From: CAYRTV01 sp964505785
Lineage (GTDB): Bacteria; Acidobacteriota; Aminicenantia; Aminicenantales; Aminicenantaceae
Direction: 5' to 3'
Length of the DNA: 64,000 bases
NCBI GenBank assembly: GCA_964505785.1
Contig: CAZDJZ010000001.1
Span: forward strand, 325,618 to 389,617
Position numbers and translations under genes: made by a program. This document shows positions 1-8,091 of this stretch, in pieces (positions within the stretch are counted from its first letter, which is position 1; every line of letters starts with the position of its first letter). Below the pieces are notes generated by a model. It did not search any database. It saw only the letters and a program-made list of their open reading frames with translations, and was not told the origin of the DNA.

Positions 1-141
1 CTGCCTGGGTGCTCAGCCTGGCCGCCGTGTTCTAAATCTGCAAAAGGCCGGCCCGGGAATGAGCACAATAATCAATATTCGATGATAGCGGATTAGCTTT
101 CAAACTTCAATCACAAGCGGGGCATCTGCGGCAATCAGCTC

Positions 142-170
142 TTGACTTTTAACGGTTTTGTGTTTAAGTT
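142..170 (+). promoter_or_regulatory. Candidate sigma-70 promoter for accBC
   Basis: TTGACT at 142-147 is a good -35 box. With a 17-bp spacer the -10 would be TAAGTT (165-170), a weak match. It lies just upstream of accB, and nothing else in 1-179 looks like a promoter. The gene's ribosome-binding site, GAGGAG, is at 185-190. Confidence 0.4.
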
Positions 171-197
171 AATAGTCGTTTGCCGAGGAGCAGAACA

Positions 198-665
198 ATG
201 AAATCCAAAATCGATTATGATGAAATCACAAAACTAATAGATCTGCTGGATGAAAAAAACCTTCAGCATTTTGAGCTGGAAACAGAAGGGTTTAAAATAA
301 GCATCGGCCGGAATCAAACCCAGACCGTTATTCAGCAGGGATTCCCGCCGCAGGAAGCGGTGCCTGTTTCAGCCATGGACGCAAAACCGGAGGGAGCTCA
401 GCAGGAAACGCTTGTTGATAATAATCTTCATTTTGTTGTTTCCCCAATGGTCGGAACATTTTATAGAGCCCCTGACCCCTCTTCTGAACCTTTTATTGAA
501 ATTGGAGAAACGGTTCAGCCGAATCAGACGATGTGTATTATTGAAGCCATGAAACTTATGAATGAAATCGAAGCCGATGTTTCCGGAGTGGTGGAAGATA
601 TTTTGGTTAAAAACGGGGAACCAGTCGAGTACGGGCAGAAACTCTTTGCCGTCAAACTTAAATAA
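198..665 (+). CDS. accB: Biotin carboxyl carrier protein of acetyl-CoA carboxylase (AccB)
   Basis: Carries the biotin that shuttles carboxyl groups from biotin carboxylase to the carboxyltransferase in malonyl-CoA synthesis. The 155-residue protein has the usual plan: a short N-terminal helical region, a Pro/Ala/Gln-rich linker around residues 45-75, and a C-terminal biotinyl domain from about residue 78. The biotinylation motif EAMKLMNE is intact, with the acceptor Lys at residue 119. I chose the ATG at 198 because GAGGAG lies 7 nt upstream; an in-frame TTG at 180 has no ribosome-binding site. accC follows 9 nt after the stop, so the two form an accBC operon. The family call is certain; standard AccB length supports the start. 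Confidence 0.96.
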   Translation: MKSKIDYDEITKLIDLLDEKNLQHFELETEGFKISIGRNQTQTVIQQGFPPQEAVPVSAMDAKPEGAQQETLVDNNLHFVVSPMVGTFYRAPDPSSEPFIEIGETVQPNQTMCIIEAMKLMNEIEADVSGVVEDILVKNGEPVEYGQKLFAVKLK

Positions 666-674
666 ACTAAGACG

Positions 675-2018
675 ATGTTTTCAAAAATCCTGATTGCCAA
701 CCGAGGGGAAATCGCACTTAGAATTATTCGTGCCGCGGCGGAAATGGGCATTAAAACCGTTGCCGTTTATTCCGAAGCAGACAAAGATGCTCTGCACACC
801 ATGATGGCGGATGAAAAGATATGCATTGGGCCTGTCAAGTCGAGTGAAAGCTATTTGAATATTCCTAATATTATTTCCGCTGCCAATATTACCAAGGCGG
901 ATGCTATTCATCCCGGTTATGGTTTTTTGGCTGAAAATCCACGCTTTCCGGAAGTTTGTAAACAGGAGGGGATTGTTTTCATCGGACCCTCCGCACCTAT
1001 TATTCGGATGATGGGAGATAAAAATACGGCCCGCCGGGAAATGGAGAAGGCTAAGCTGCCCATAATTCCAGGGTCAGAGGAAACGGTTGAGGATCTGGAA
1101 GAAGCCGCTAAACAAGCTAAAATTATCGGATATCCGGTGATATTAAAAGCTACTGCCGGAGGAGGCGGGAAAGGCATGCGTATTGTTCACGCTGAAACCA
1201 ATTTATCCGACCAATTCACTATCGCCCGCAATGAAGCTCATTCCGCTTTTGGAAACCCGGATTTATATATGGAGAAGTTTATTCAGGAGGCCCGGCATAT
1301 TGAAATTCAGGTTATCCGCGATCATAAAGGGAATACCCGGGCTTTCGCAGAACGGGAATGTTCCGTTCAGCGGAAGCATCAAAAAATTATAGAAGAATCT
1401 CCTTCTCCTTTTATTGATGAAAAATTACGCAAAAAAATGATAAAGGCGGTAGAAGCCGCTGCCGGCTATCTTGATTATACCAGTCTCGGCACCTTCGAGT
1501 TTTTGGTTGATAAAGAAAAAAACTTTTATTTTATGGAAGCCAATACCCGTGTTCAGGTCGAACATCCCATAACGGAGATTTTATATGGGATTGATCTGGT
1601 TAAAGAACAAATTAAACTGGCAGCCGGAGAGCTATTATCCCTCAATCATAATTTGGTTTTCCACGGCCATAGTGTCGAATGCCGGATCAATGCCGAAGAT
1701 TTCCGGACGTTTATTCCATCGCCGGGAAAGATTGAATTTTTGGTTTTTCCCGGGGGACATGGTATCCGGGTGGATTCCGCAGCGTATCAAGGATGGAGTA
1801 TTCCCCCTTATTATGATTCTCTTTTGGCTAAAGTAATTTCGCATGCTCCGACCCGGAAAGAAGCCTTAAAGAAAATCGAAACGGCGCTGGAGATGACAAC
1901 CGTGGTGGGAGTTAAGACGAATATTCCACTGCATTTAAAAATTTTGGGCAACTCCTTGTTTAATGATGGAAAATATCATATCCAATTTTTAGAGAAATTA
2001 CTTGCCTCCGAGAAATGA
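675..2018 (+). CDS. accC: Biotin carboxylase subunit of acetyl-CoA carboxylase (AccC)
   Basis: ATP- and bicarbonate-dependent carboxylation of biotin on AccB, the first half-reaction of acetyl-CoA carboxylase. The 447-residue length is typical. Visible landmarks are the N-terminal ANRGEIA motif of the biotin carboxylase fold, the glycine-rich ATP-grasp loop (GGGGKGMR, about residue 163), the catalytic-region motif EANTRVQVEHP, and a C-terminal biotin carboxylase domain. It starts 9 nt after accB, giving translationally close subunits. Pyruvate or propionyl-CoA carboxylase subunits share this fold, but the accB neighbour and free-standing form favour acetyl-CoA carboxylase. The carboxyltransferase genes accA and accD are not in the window. 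Confidence 0.96.
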   Translation: MFSKILIANRGEIALRIIRAAAEMGIKTVAVYSEADKDALHTMMADEKICIGPVKSSESYLNIPNIISAANITKADAIHPGYGFLAENPRFPEVCKQEGIVFIGPSAPIIRMMGDKNTARREMEKAKLPIIPGSEETVEDLEEAAKQAKIIGYPVILKATAGGGGKGMRIVHAETNLSDQFTIARNEAHSAFGNPDLYMEKFIQEARHIEIQVIRDHKGNTRAFAERECSVQRKHQKIIEESPSPFIDEKLRKKMIKAVEAAAGYLDYTSLGTFEFLVDKEKNFYFMEANTRVQVEHPITEILYGIDLVKEQIKLAAGELLSLNHNLVFHGHSVECRINAEDFRTFIPSPGKIEFLVFPGGHGIRVDSAAYQGWSIPPYYDSLLAKVISHAPTRKEALKKIETALEMTTVVGVKTNIPLHLKILGNSLFNDGKYHIQFLEKLLASEK

Positions 2019-2088
2019 TAACCAGGGCCTCTATACTTGTAACTCTATAGAGAATAGGTGTTTACATATTTCCTATATCTAAAAATAG

Positions 2089-2117
2089 TTGACTTATGAA
2101 TGTAATTTCGGTATTAT
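2089..2117 (+). promoter_or_regulatory. Sigma-70 promoter of the rpsP operon
   Basis: TTGACT (2089-2094), a 17-bp spacer and TATTAT (2112-2117) give a near-consensus promoter. The predicted start near 2124 leaves a leader of about 33 nt before rpsP. A weak GGAGAG at about 2139-2144 is the only candidate ribosome-binding site. Confidence 0.85.
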
Positions 2118-2156
2118 CAAAATTTATCAAACAATGCTGGAGAGAATAGATTAAAA

Positions 2157-2411
2157 ATGGTTGCAATTAGACTTAAGAGACTCGGTGCCAAAAAAAGGCC
2201 TTTTTATCGCATTATTGTTATGGATTCCCGTAAACCCAGAGAAGGTCGAACAAAAGAAATCCTTGGATATTATAACCCTTTGAAAGAGCCCCCGGAGATC
2301 AAAGTGGATATGGAAAGGGCTAAATATTGGTTGGATCAAGGAGCTCAGCCTTCAAGCACAGTCCAATCTCTTTTACATAAAGTTTCTCATAGAGAAAAAC
2401 AAACCGATTAA
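2157..2411 (+). CDS. rpsP: 30S ribosomal protein S16
   Basis: Small-subunit ribosomal protein needed for 30S assembly. The 84-residue protein begins with the family signature MVAIRLKRLGAKKRPFYRI and contains the conserved region SRKPREGRTKEILGYYNP. Length and start are standard. It is the first gene of the rpsP-khpA-rimM-trmD-rplS operon, an order found across many bacterial phyla, and sits behind a strong sigma-70 promoter. Its Shine-Dalgarno is poor and rather distant from the ATG. Confidence 0.97.
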   Translation: MVAIRLKRLGAKKRPFYRIIVMDSRKPREGRTKEILGYYNPLKEPPEIKVDMERAKYWLDQGAQPSSTVQSLLHKVSHREKQTD

Positions 2412-2432
2412 CAAAAGTTTAAGGAGGTTACA

Positions 2433-2669
2433 GTGAAAGAACTCGTAGAAATGATCGCAAAATCATTGGTAGACAATCCGGAACAGGTGGTGGTATCCCA
2501 ATTAGAGGGAGAGCAGACCACGATTCTTGAACTTAAAGTTGCCCAGGAAGATTTGGGTAAAGTTATTGGCAAACAGGGAAGAACGGCAAGAGCGATCCGT
2601 GTGATTCTTGGCGCGGCCGGTATGAAATTAAAAAGAAGATTTAATTTAGAGATCATTGAAAAAGGATAA
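2433..2669 (+). CDS. khpA: KH-domain RNA-binding protein KhpA (YlqC family)
   Basis: Small RNA-binding protein of 78 residues with a single KH domain. The KH GxxG loop is seen as GKVIGKQGRTARAIR near residues 45-60. In Firmicutes the KhpA/KhpB pair affects cell division and RNA metabolism, and the gene very often sits between rpsP and rimM, as here. The start is a GTG at 2433 preceded by a perfect AAGGAGG (2421-2427). The 3' end overlaps the proposed TTG start of rimM by 14 nt, suggesting translational coupling. Confidence 0.92.
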   Translation: MKELVEMIAKSLVDNPEQVVVSQLEGEQTTILELKVAQEDLGKVIGKQGRTARAIRVILGAAGMKLKRRFNLEIIEKG

Positions 2670-3178
2670 TTTAGTCAGTATAGGGAAAATTGTCAAGGTT
2701 CGGGGGGTGAAAGGGGAGTTGAAAATTCACCCCTTGATTGATTTAGTGGAAGAACCTTTTTTTTTCCAGGGTTTTTATAAATAGAAGAAACTCGATTGAG
2801 CCATATCGGGTGGAATCTTTCCGCTCTCTTAAAAATTATTTCTTGATAAAGTTTAAGGGAATAAACTCTTTTGAAGAGGCCAGCTCTTTGGTTGGGGCGG
2901 AAGTGCAAGTGACTGAAAATGAACTTTCTTCAACTGAAGAGGGGACATATTATCTGTTCGATTTAATCGGCAGCCGAGTTATAACGGTGAATGGAAAAGA
3001 TGTCGGTGAAATCACGGGGATCACTCTTGCCGCCGGAAATGATCTGCTGGAGGTGGAACAGGACAATAGGGAAGTCCTGATTCCATTTACAGCGAATATC
3101 TGTGTGGAAGTGGATATCCCTGGCAAACGCATTGTCATAGACCCCCCTGAAGGGCTTTTAGATTTAAATGAGGTTTGA
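2656..3178 (+). CDS. rimM: Ribosome maturation factor RimM, reading frame broken at a T9 tract
   Basis: RimM binds S19 and helps 30S maturation. Two frames together make a full-length protein. The first reads from a TTG at 2656 and contains the family motif GKIVKVRGVKGELKIHPL, but it meets a stop at 2782. The second, one base ahead, continues from 2766 with SRVFINRRNSIEPYRVESF and the complete PRC-barrel half. The switch is needed at a run of nine T (2757-2765); with eight T the frame is continuous and yields about 173 residues, the normal RimM length. So this is a single-base homopolymer insertion, an assembly or sequencing error, or a gene rescued by slippage on U9. The gene overlaps khpA by 14 nt and trmD by 11 nt. 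The exact start is uncertain because no clear ribosome-binding site is visible. Confidence 0.85.
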
Positions 3179-3923
3179 TATAATTACAATTTTCCCGGAT
3201 ATGTTTTCGGGTTTTTTAGCGGCTGGAGTATTAAGAAAAGCTGTGGAGAAGGGGCGGATTGAAGTGGCCGTTCATGATTTGCGTGATTACACCCGGGACA
3301 AGCACAGGCAGGTGGATGACCGGCCTTTTGGCGGCAGTCCCGGCATGGTTTTAAAACCGGAGCCGATTTTTCGCGCTGTTGAGGCTGTAAAAAAAAGCGG
3401 CAAAGCAGCGATCTGCCTGCTGTCTCCTCAAGGAAAGCGTTTTAACAGCAAATCGGCAAAACAATTAGCCGAGCAGGATCAGATCATTATAATCTGCGGC
3501 CGGTATGAAGGAGTAGATGAGAGAGTGGCGGAATATTTAGCGACAGAAGAAATTTCAATCGGTGATTATATTTTGACTGGAGGAGAACCTGCCGCCATGG
3601 TCATAATTGATGCCGTATCCCGTTTTATTCCGGGGGTAGTCGGGAAACAGGAATCTGTGGAAAATGAATCGTTTAATCAGGGAAGATTGGATTACCCGCA
3701 GTACACTCGACCGCGGGAATATCGCGGCCTGAAGGTTCCCAAGCTGCTGTTTTCCGGCGATCATAGTAAAATTGACCGGTGGCGCAGAAAAAGGGCCTTG
3801 GAGAAAACCTGGCGTTTTCGGCCGGCGTTACTCAAGAAAAACGGCTTGATCCAGAAAGATAAAGATATTTTGGATGAGATAAAAAGAGAGAGGGAAACCA
3901 ATGGATATCATGAAGACTGTTGA
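3168..3923 (+). CDS. trmD: tRNA (guanine-N1-)-methyltransferase TrmD
   Basis: SAM-dependent enzyme making m1G37 in tRNAs with a G at position 36, which prevents +1 frameshifting. The 251-residue protein starts MRFDIITIFPDMF. It shows the SPOUT-class knot motifs: GGSPGMVLKPEP near residue 58, ICGRYEGVDERV near 110 and SIGDYILTGGE near 130. The ATG at 3168 overlaps the rimM stop by 11 nt, and the 3' end overlaps rplS by 23 nt, so the three genes are translationally coupled. Conserved neighbourhood and full length leave little doubt. Confidence 0.97.
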   Translation: MRFDIITIFPDMFSGFLAAGVLRKAVEKGRIEVAVHDLRDYTRDKHRQVDDRPFGGSPGMVLKPEPIFRAVEAVKKSGKAAICLLSPQGKRFNSKSAKQLAEQDQIIIICGRYEGVDERVAEYLATEEISIGDYILTGGEPAAMVIIDAVSRFIPGVVGKQESVENESFNQGRLDYPQYTRPREYRGLKVPKLLFSGDHSKIDRWRRKRALEKTWRFRPALLKKNGLIQKDKDILDEIKRERETNGYHEDC

Positions 3924-4248
3924 AAAAAAACACATGAAAGAGGATATGGATTCTTTTGATATCGGTGATACCGTCAGCGTTCATGTTCTTATTAGAGAGG
4001 GGGAGAAAGAACGGATCCAGCTTTTTAAGGGAGATGTTATTGCACGCAGAGGTTCAGGTATCAATGAGACCTTTACGGTCAGAAAAATATCCTTCGGAAT
4101 CGGAGTGGAAAGAATTTTTCCTGTGCATTCTCCCATTATTAAAAAAATCAAATTTGAACGAAAAGGGCGTACCCGGCGAGCCAAGCTGTATTATTTGCGC
4201 AGCTTGAAAGGAAAGGCCGCCCGATTAAAAGAAGTTCGTCCCCGTTAA
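3901..4248 (+). CDS. rplS: 50S ribosomal protein L19
   Basis: Large-subunit ribosomal protein located near the 30S/50S interface. The 115-residue protein contains the signature block RGSGINETFTVRKIS followed by GVERIFPVHSP and the basic C-terminus RRAKLYYLRSLKGKAARLKE. Either the ATG at 3901 or the one at 3910 could be used; 3901 overlaps trmD by 23 nt. It closes the rpsP operon. The rnhB gene that often follows is absent, and a new transcription unit begins after a 110-bp gap. Confidence 0.97.
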   Translation: MDIMKTVEKKHMKEDMDSFDIGDTVSVHVLIREGEKERIQLFKGDVIARRGSGINETFTVRKISFGIGVERIFPVHSPIIKKIKFERKGRTRRAKLYYLRSLKGKAARLKEVRPR

Positions 4249-4283
4249 AGAATACTTTATTCAAAAAAGTCTTTTTTCTATTG

Positions 4284-4313
4284 TTGACGTATTCAATATG
4301 AATGATGTAAAGT
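4284..4313 (+). promoter_or_regulatory. Candidate promoter for the TPR-protein gene
   Basis: TTGACG (4284-4289) is followed, with an 18-bp spacer, by TAAAGT (4308-4313). The leader to the ATG at 4359 would be about 39 nt and contains no recognisable Shine-Dalgarno. Confidence 0.5.
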
Positions 4314-4358
4314 ATTTTTAATGGGTGATCATTTCTTTTCTTTCTTATTCCATCAAAA

Positions 4359-6473
4359 ATGACAAGTAAAAAAGAAAGACAAAAAATTGAAGCACAAGCA
4401 GAAAAATATATAAAACGGGGAAAAATTCCCGAAGCGATTTCCGAATATCAGAAGCTTTTAACCGGCGACGAACAGGATATTTCGATCAGAAATTTAATCG
4501 GAGATCTTTATGTCAAATCCGATCAAAAAGAAAAAGCCATTCACGAATTTCATAAGATTGCCGACATTTATGAAGAAAAAGGATTGTATTCCAAATCAAT
4601 CGCTTGCTTTAAAAGAATAACAAGGCTGGACTCTGAAGATTTTGAAACCTGCCGCCGTTTGGCCAAGTTATATGAAGCTCAGGGTTTTTCCACCGAAGCC
4701 AAGGTTGAGTATCAAAAGCTGGCACGTGCTTTAACGGCAAAAAATAAGATATCTGAAGCCATTGAAACGTATGAATCCCTGCTTAAATTAAGTCCGAAAG
4801 ACATGGAGTGCCGCACACTGCTGGCTGACTTGTATCAAAAAGAGGGGGAGACGGAAAAAGCGGTCGAAGAACTCAATAAAGTTGCTGAATATAAAATGCA
4901 TATGAATGAGCTTAAAGGCGTCGATAATATTCTGGAAGAGGCACGTAATTTAAAGGACGATCACTCCCGGACCCTGGCGAATTTGATCAACCTGTATAAA
5001 AAGCAGAACAAAAAAAAAGAATCAATTGAGCTGATAAATAAAACCTTAAAAAATGACCCGGAAAATTTAGGAGCATTATATATTTTAGGGAATTTTCATC
5101 TTGAAGAAGGAAAGATTGACAAAGCTGAAGAAGTTTATTTAAAAATACTGTCCGCTGACCAAAAGGAAGTGGAAGCCAAGGTGAAATTAGGGAAAATTTA
5201 TATGCAGAAAGACCGTTTGGATGAAACGTTTGATCTTTTCAACCCGGTAGTTGATAAATTAATAAGAAAAAGAAAAACTGACCAGGCTATAGGGTTGTTG
5301 GGGCTGATTTTATCCCGCCGGCTTCCTCATCTGCGTACACTGGAGAAATTAGCGGAAGTATACAGGCACAACGGGCAAAAGAATAACCTGAATGCAGTGC
5401 TTATGATTCTTATGAATTGCTATATGGAAAAAGGCCTGAAAAAAAATCTGCTCGAGGTTTCCGGGGAACTTTTAAACCTATTCCCTGATAATGAACAATA
5501 TTATAAGATTTATAATGACATAAAAAAAGAGTTGGGTGTTTCAGAGGAAGATGAAAGCAAAGCAAATTCATTACCTTTGGATGAGGCAGGAGCGAGAATT
5601 GAATCAACCATGGCCAAGGTTGATCTATACTTGGAACAAGGACTGATAAAGAACGCAAAACGCATGCTCAGCGAGTTGAGAGGAAAGTTTCCTGACAATC
5701 CGGACATAGAAAGCAGAATCAAGGAAATTGAAGAATTTGCAGAGAACGCTCAGAATACTGGTATCGCTGATCGAGTCAAGGGTGCGCACGAGAAGGAGAC
5801 GGAAATATTTGGGGCGGTGACTCCTCAGTCTCCTCCAAAAAGAGAAGCGGCTGTCCCGGAAGAACGTGAATCTGTTGAGGAAAAATTAACTTCCGCTGAT
5901 ATTTTTGCAGAAACCGACATCGTTCCGGCGGCGGCCAAGGATTCAGATTCAAAACAGTATTATGATTTGTCAGATAAGATAAAAGATGAACAAGAAGCGA
6001 TCAAGGCTATTTATAATTACCAGCTGCAGGGCGACACCACAATTGTGGAGAAAGCTTTATCCGATATTGTCACTGAATTCCGTCGGGCGCTGGATGAGAA
6101 AGTTGATCAGGAAGACTATGACAGCCATTATAATTTAGGCATTGCTTTCCTTGAACAGGGTCTGATGGATGAAGCCATAGAAGAGTGTAAGTTAGCCGCT
6201 CAAAGTGACAGGCTGGCCGTTGACAGTTCCAGCATCATCAGTTTTTGCTACAGGCAAAAGAAAGAATTTAATAAGGCGATGGAATGGATCAATAAGGCCT
6301 TGGAATCAGCAAAAGAAGGAACCGAGCAATCATATGCCTTGAAATACGATTTGGCTTCTTTATATGAAGATATGGAGGAAAACGAAGAAGCTTTGAAATT
6401 ATTCAGGGGCATAATGGAATGGAACAATCATTATCGCGATGTTGCCAGAAAAGTTGAAGAATTAAGCAAATAA
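4359..6473 (+). CDS. Large tetratricopeptide-repeat protein
   Basis: Predicted 704-residue protein with no signal peptide and no membrane segment, so probably cytoplasmic. TPR-type helical pairs fill residues 1-390 (for example EAISEYQKLL, KAIHEFHKIA, KSIACFKRI, EAIETYESLL). A linker rich in charged and low-complexity residues covers roughly 460-540. A second TPR block near 585-700 includes YNLGIAFLEQGLMDEAIEECK. The architecture implies a scaffold for protein complexes, but no enzymatic domain is visible and I cannot name a specific role. It is followed after 223 bp by a sigma-54 activator gene in the same direction. TPR proteins of this size are common in Acidobacteria-like and deltaproteobacterial genomes, often near motility or pilus genes. 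Confidence 0.8.
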   Translation: MTSKKERQKIEAQAEKYIKRGKIPEAISEYQKLLTGDEQDISIRNLIGDLYVKSDQKEKAIHEFHKIADIYEEKGLYSKSIACFKRITRLDSEDFETCRRLAKLYEAQGFSTEAKVEYQKLARALTAKNKISEAIETYESLLKLSPKDMECRTLLADLYQKEGETEKAVEELNKVAEYKMHMNELKGVDNILEEARNLKDDHSRTLANLINLYKKQNKKKESIELINKTLKNDPENLGALYILGNFHLEEGKIDKAEEVYLKILSADQKEVEAKVKLGKIYMQKDRLDETFDLFNPVVDKLIRKRKTDQAIGLLGLILSRRLPHLRTLEKLAEVYRHNGQKNNLNAVLMILMNCYMEKGLKKNLLEVSGELLNLFPDNEQYYKIYNDIKKELGVSEEDESKANSLPLDEAGARIESTMAKVDLYLEQGLIKNAKRMLSELRGKFPDNPDIESRIKEIEEFAENAQNTGIADRVKGAHEKETEIFGAVTPQSPPKREAAVPEERESVEEKLTSADIFAETDIVPAAAKDSDSKQYYDLSDKIKDEQEAIKAIYNYQLQGDTTIVEKALSDIVTEFRRALDEKVDQEDYDSHYNLGIAFLEQGLMDEAIEECKLAAQSDRLAVDSSSIISFCYRQKKEFNKAMEWINKALESAKEGTEQSYALKYDLASLYEDMEENEEALKLFRGIMEWNNHYRDVARKVEELSK

Positions 6474-6500
6474 TCCTGCTGCTCTTCGGCCTGTATTTCC

Positions 6501-6552
6501 AGCTGCTGTGCAGCTCCTGCTGCGCGCAGGTCACAAACATGCTTGCGGCATG
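6501..6552 (+). other. Two small hairpins between the TPR and activator genes
   Basis: AGCTGC-TGT-GCAGCT (6501-6515) and CATGC-TTGCG-GCATG (6538-6552) are perfect inverted repeats. A run of nine C (6559-6567) follows. Neither hairpin is followed by a T-run, so they are not classical intrinsic terminators; they could be processing or attenuation structures. Confidence 0.4.
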
Positions 6553-6696
6553 TGAATACCCCCCCCCAGGTTGTTATATTGAGAAAATAAAATCTCCTTT
6601 TCGTCCTTATTATATGCGTCATTGATCATAAGCATGAAAGTTTTTTTCCGCTGAATACAGGATTGATGTCTTAGCGGGTGAGGAAAGGAGGAGGTT

Positions 6697-7671
6697 TTGA
6701 TTGGCAACTCTGATGTTAATACTTACCGGATGATCGGCTCCAGTTCGGCCATGCAGAAAATCTATGCATTGATTGAAAAAGTCAAAGATATTACGGCTCC
6801 TGTTTTTATCGGTGGAGAGAGCGGAACCGGGAAAGAACTGGTGGCAAGAAATATCCATCGTCTCGGCAGCAGGGGATGCGGTCCATTCGTGGCATTGAAT
6901 TGCGGTGCAATCCCGGAAAATTTACTTGAGAGTGAGTTGTTCGGGTATACCAAAGGGTCCTTCACCGGTGCTTATCAGGACAGAAAGGGGCTTATTGAAG
7001 AAGCGCACCTGGGAAGCCTATTTTTGGATGAGATCGGAGACCTGTCCCTAAATCTTCAGGCAAAATTATTGAGGCTGCTGCAGGAAAGGGAAATCCGCAG
7101 AATCGGAGAAAACCGCCGTCGCGTAGTGAATGTCCGGTTTATAAGTGCGACAAATAAATGCATTGAAAGGGAGGTTGAAGCCGGAAGGTTTCGTGAAGAC
7201 CTTTATTACCGGTTGAAAATTGTATCTATTGAGCTTCCGCCGTTAAGAGAAAGGCGAAGCGATATTAGGGAATTGACCGATTATTACTTGAGGAAATTTA
7301 AACGGGAGTGGAGATGCCCGGACATAAGCTTTTCTTCCCAGGCGATGGCGGTTTTATTGGCCTATTCATGGCCTGGAAATGTTCGTGAACTGCAAAATGA
7401 AATCCAGAGATGCTTGATTTTTTCAGGCGACAGAAAGCAAATTGAAACGGAGCACTTGTCTTCCCGGATTCAAAAAACGGTCAGGCATCAAATCCCTTCC
7501 CAGAATGATTTTTTTCAAGCCCGGAATGAATTTGAAAAAATCTACGTCCACAAAGCATTAGCGAGATGCAATTATAACCGGTCGCAAACGGCGGAGGAGA
7601 TCGGTATAAGCCGGCAAGGTTTATTTAAATTGATAAAAAAACACCGGATTGAGATCCCATCCCAAGTATGA
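6697..7671 (+). CDS. Sigma-54-dependent transcriptional activator lacking a sensory domain
   Basis: AAA+ enhancer-binding protein that remodels sigma-54 holoenzyme. The 324 residues begin almost directly with the AAA+ domain: Walker A GESGTGKE at 40-47, sigma-54 contact loop GSFTGA at 87-92, Walker B LFLDEIGD at 108-115, and the sensor-II region with WPGNVREL near 225. A C-terminal Fis-type helix-turn-helix occupies about 290-318. There is no receiver, GAF or PAS domain, so it is either constitutive or controlled by a partner, like PspF. The contact loop has Ser in place of the usual first Ala of GAFTGA. The start is a TTG at 6697 preceded by AAAGGAGG (6684-6691). It may control the sigma-54 promoter at 58665, but that is only inference. 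Confidence 0.92.
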   Translation: MIGNSDVNTYRMIGSSSAMQKIYALIEKVKDITAPVFIGGESGTGKELVARNIHRLGSRGCGPFVALNCGAIPENLLESELFGYTKGSFTGAYQDRKGLIEEAHLGSLFLDEIGDLSLNLQAKLLRLLQEREIRRIGENRRRVVNVRFISATNKCIEREVEAGRFREDLYYRLKIVSIELPPLRERRSDIRELTDYYLRKFKREWRCPDISFSSQAMAVLLAYSWPGNVRELQNEIQRCLIFSGDRKQIETEHLSSRIQKTVRHQIPSQNDFFQARNEFEKIYVHKALARCNYNRSQTAEEIGISRQGLFKLIKKHRIEIPSQV

Positions 7672-7714
7672 TTGCCGCTTGCCCGAATTTTGTATTTTTG
7701 ATAAATTATTTCTT

Positions 7715-7993
7715 ATGAAAAAAGAAGACAAAAAGATTGATCCGGTAGCCTGTATCAGCTGTCCCATATGCAGTTCAAGGATTTGGGTGGATTTGTACAC
7801 CCGGGATGTTGTAAAATCAGAAAAATCACAAAAAATCAAAGAAAGCCTGGATCAATTATTGGAAAAAGAGCTTGTTAAGAAATCACAGATGGACAGTAAA
7901 TTTGATTCCACTGCGGCTATGGCTAAAGAGAGAAAAAAACAAGCCGAGGATAAATTTACTCAAGCTTTCTCTAAAATCAAGAATTCCGAGTGA
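7715..7993 (+). CDS. Small Cys-motif protein with charged helical tail
   Basis: Predicted 92-residue protein of unknown function. Three cysteines lie close together near residues 13-19 in the pattern CxxCxxC, suggesting a small metal-binding site. The rest (residues 35-92) is highly charged, Lys/Glu-rich and likely helical or coiled coil. I placed the start at the ATG at 7715; a longer reading from 7649 would overlap the activator gene and has no ribosome-binding site. No clear Shine-Dalgarno precedes 7715 either, and a weak TAAATT -10-like element lies just upstream. It follows the activator by 43 bp and converges on nhaC. Confidence 0.6.
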   Translation: MKKEDKKIDPVACISCPICSSRIWVDLYTRDVVKSEKSQKIKESLDQLLEKELVKKSQMDSKFDSTAAMAKERKKQAEDKFTQAFSKIKNSE

Positions 7994-8050
7994 TGAACCT
8001 GGATTATTCACGGGCCGGGATCGCTGCAGACGACGACTATTCTTTGATTC

Positions 8051-8089
8051 AATGTCGTCCCGAGGAGCAAAGCGGCGTTAATCCCTCTG
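8051..8089. repeat. Decayed dispersed intergenic repeat (GAGCAAAGCG type)
   Basis: The segment between the convergent genes contains GTCGTCCCGAGGAGCAAAGC followed by an AATCCCTC block. It resembles the copy at 38422-38464, which has CTTCCTGAGCGAAGCGGAGG and GATCTCATTCTG. Both look like remnants of one dispersed non-coding family located only between genes. Confidence 0.4.
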
Positions 8090-8091
8090 GA

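Noticed and set aside
1..35. Possible C-terminal end of an upstream gene (reading AWVLSLAAVF then stop)
   Set aside because: Eleven codons are too short to support a call, and the following 160 bp look like ordinary upstream sequence of accB.
2029..2052. Terminator after accC (CTCTATA/TATAGAG stem)
   Set aside because: Seven base pairs of mostly A/U with a 10-nt loop and no T-run, so an intrinsic terminator is not supported.
6559..6567. C9 run as a phase-variation switch
   Set aside because: The run lies in intergenic DNA more than 100 bp before the next start codon and not inside a promoter spacer I can define.
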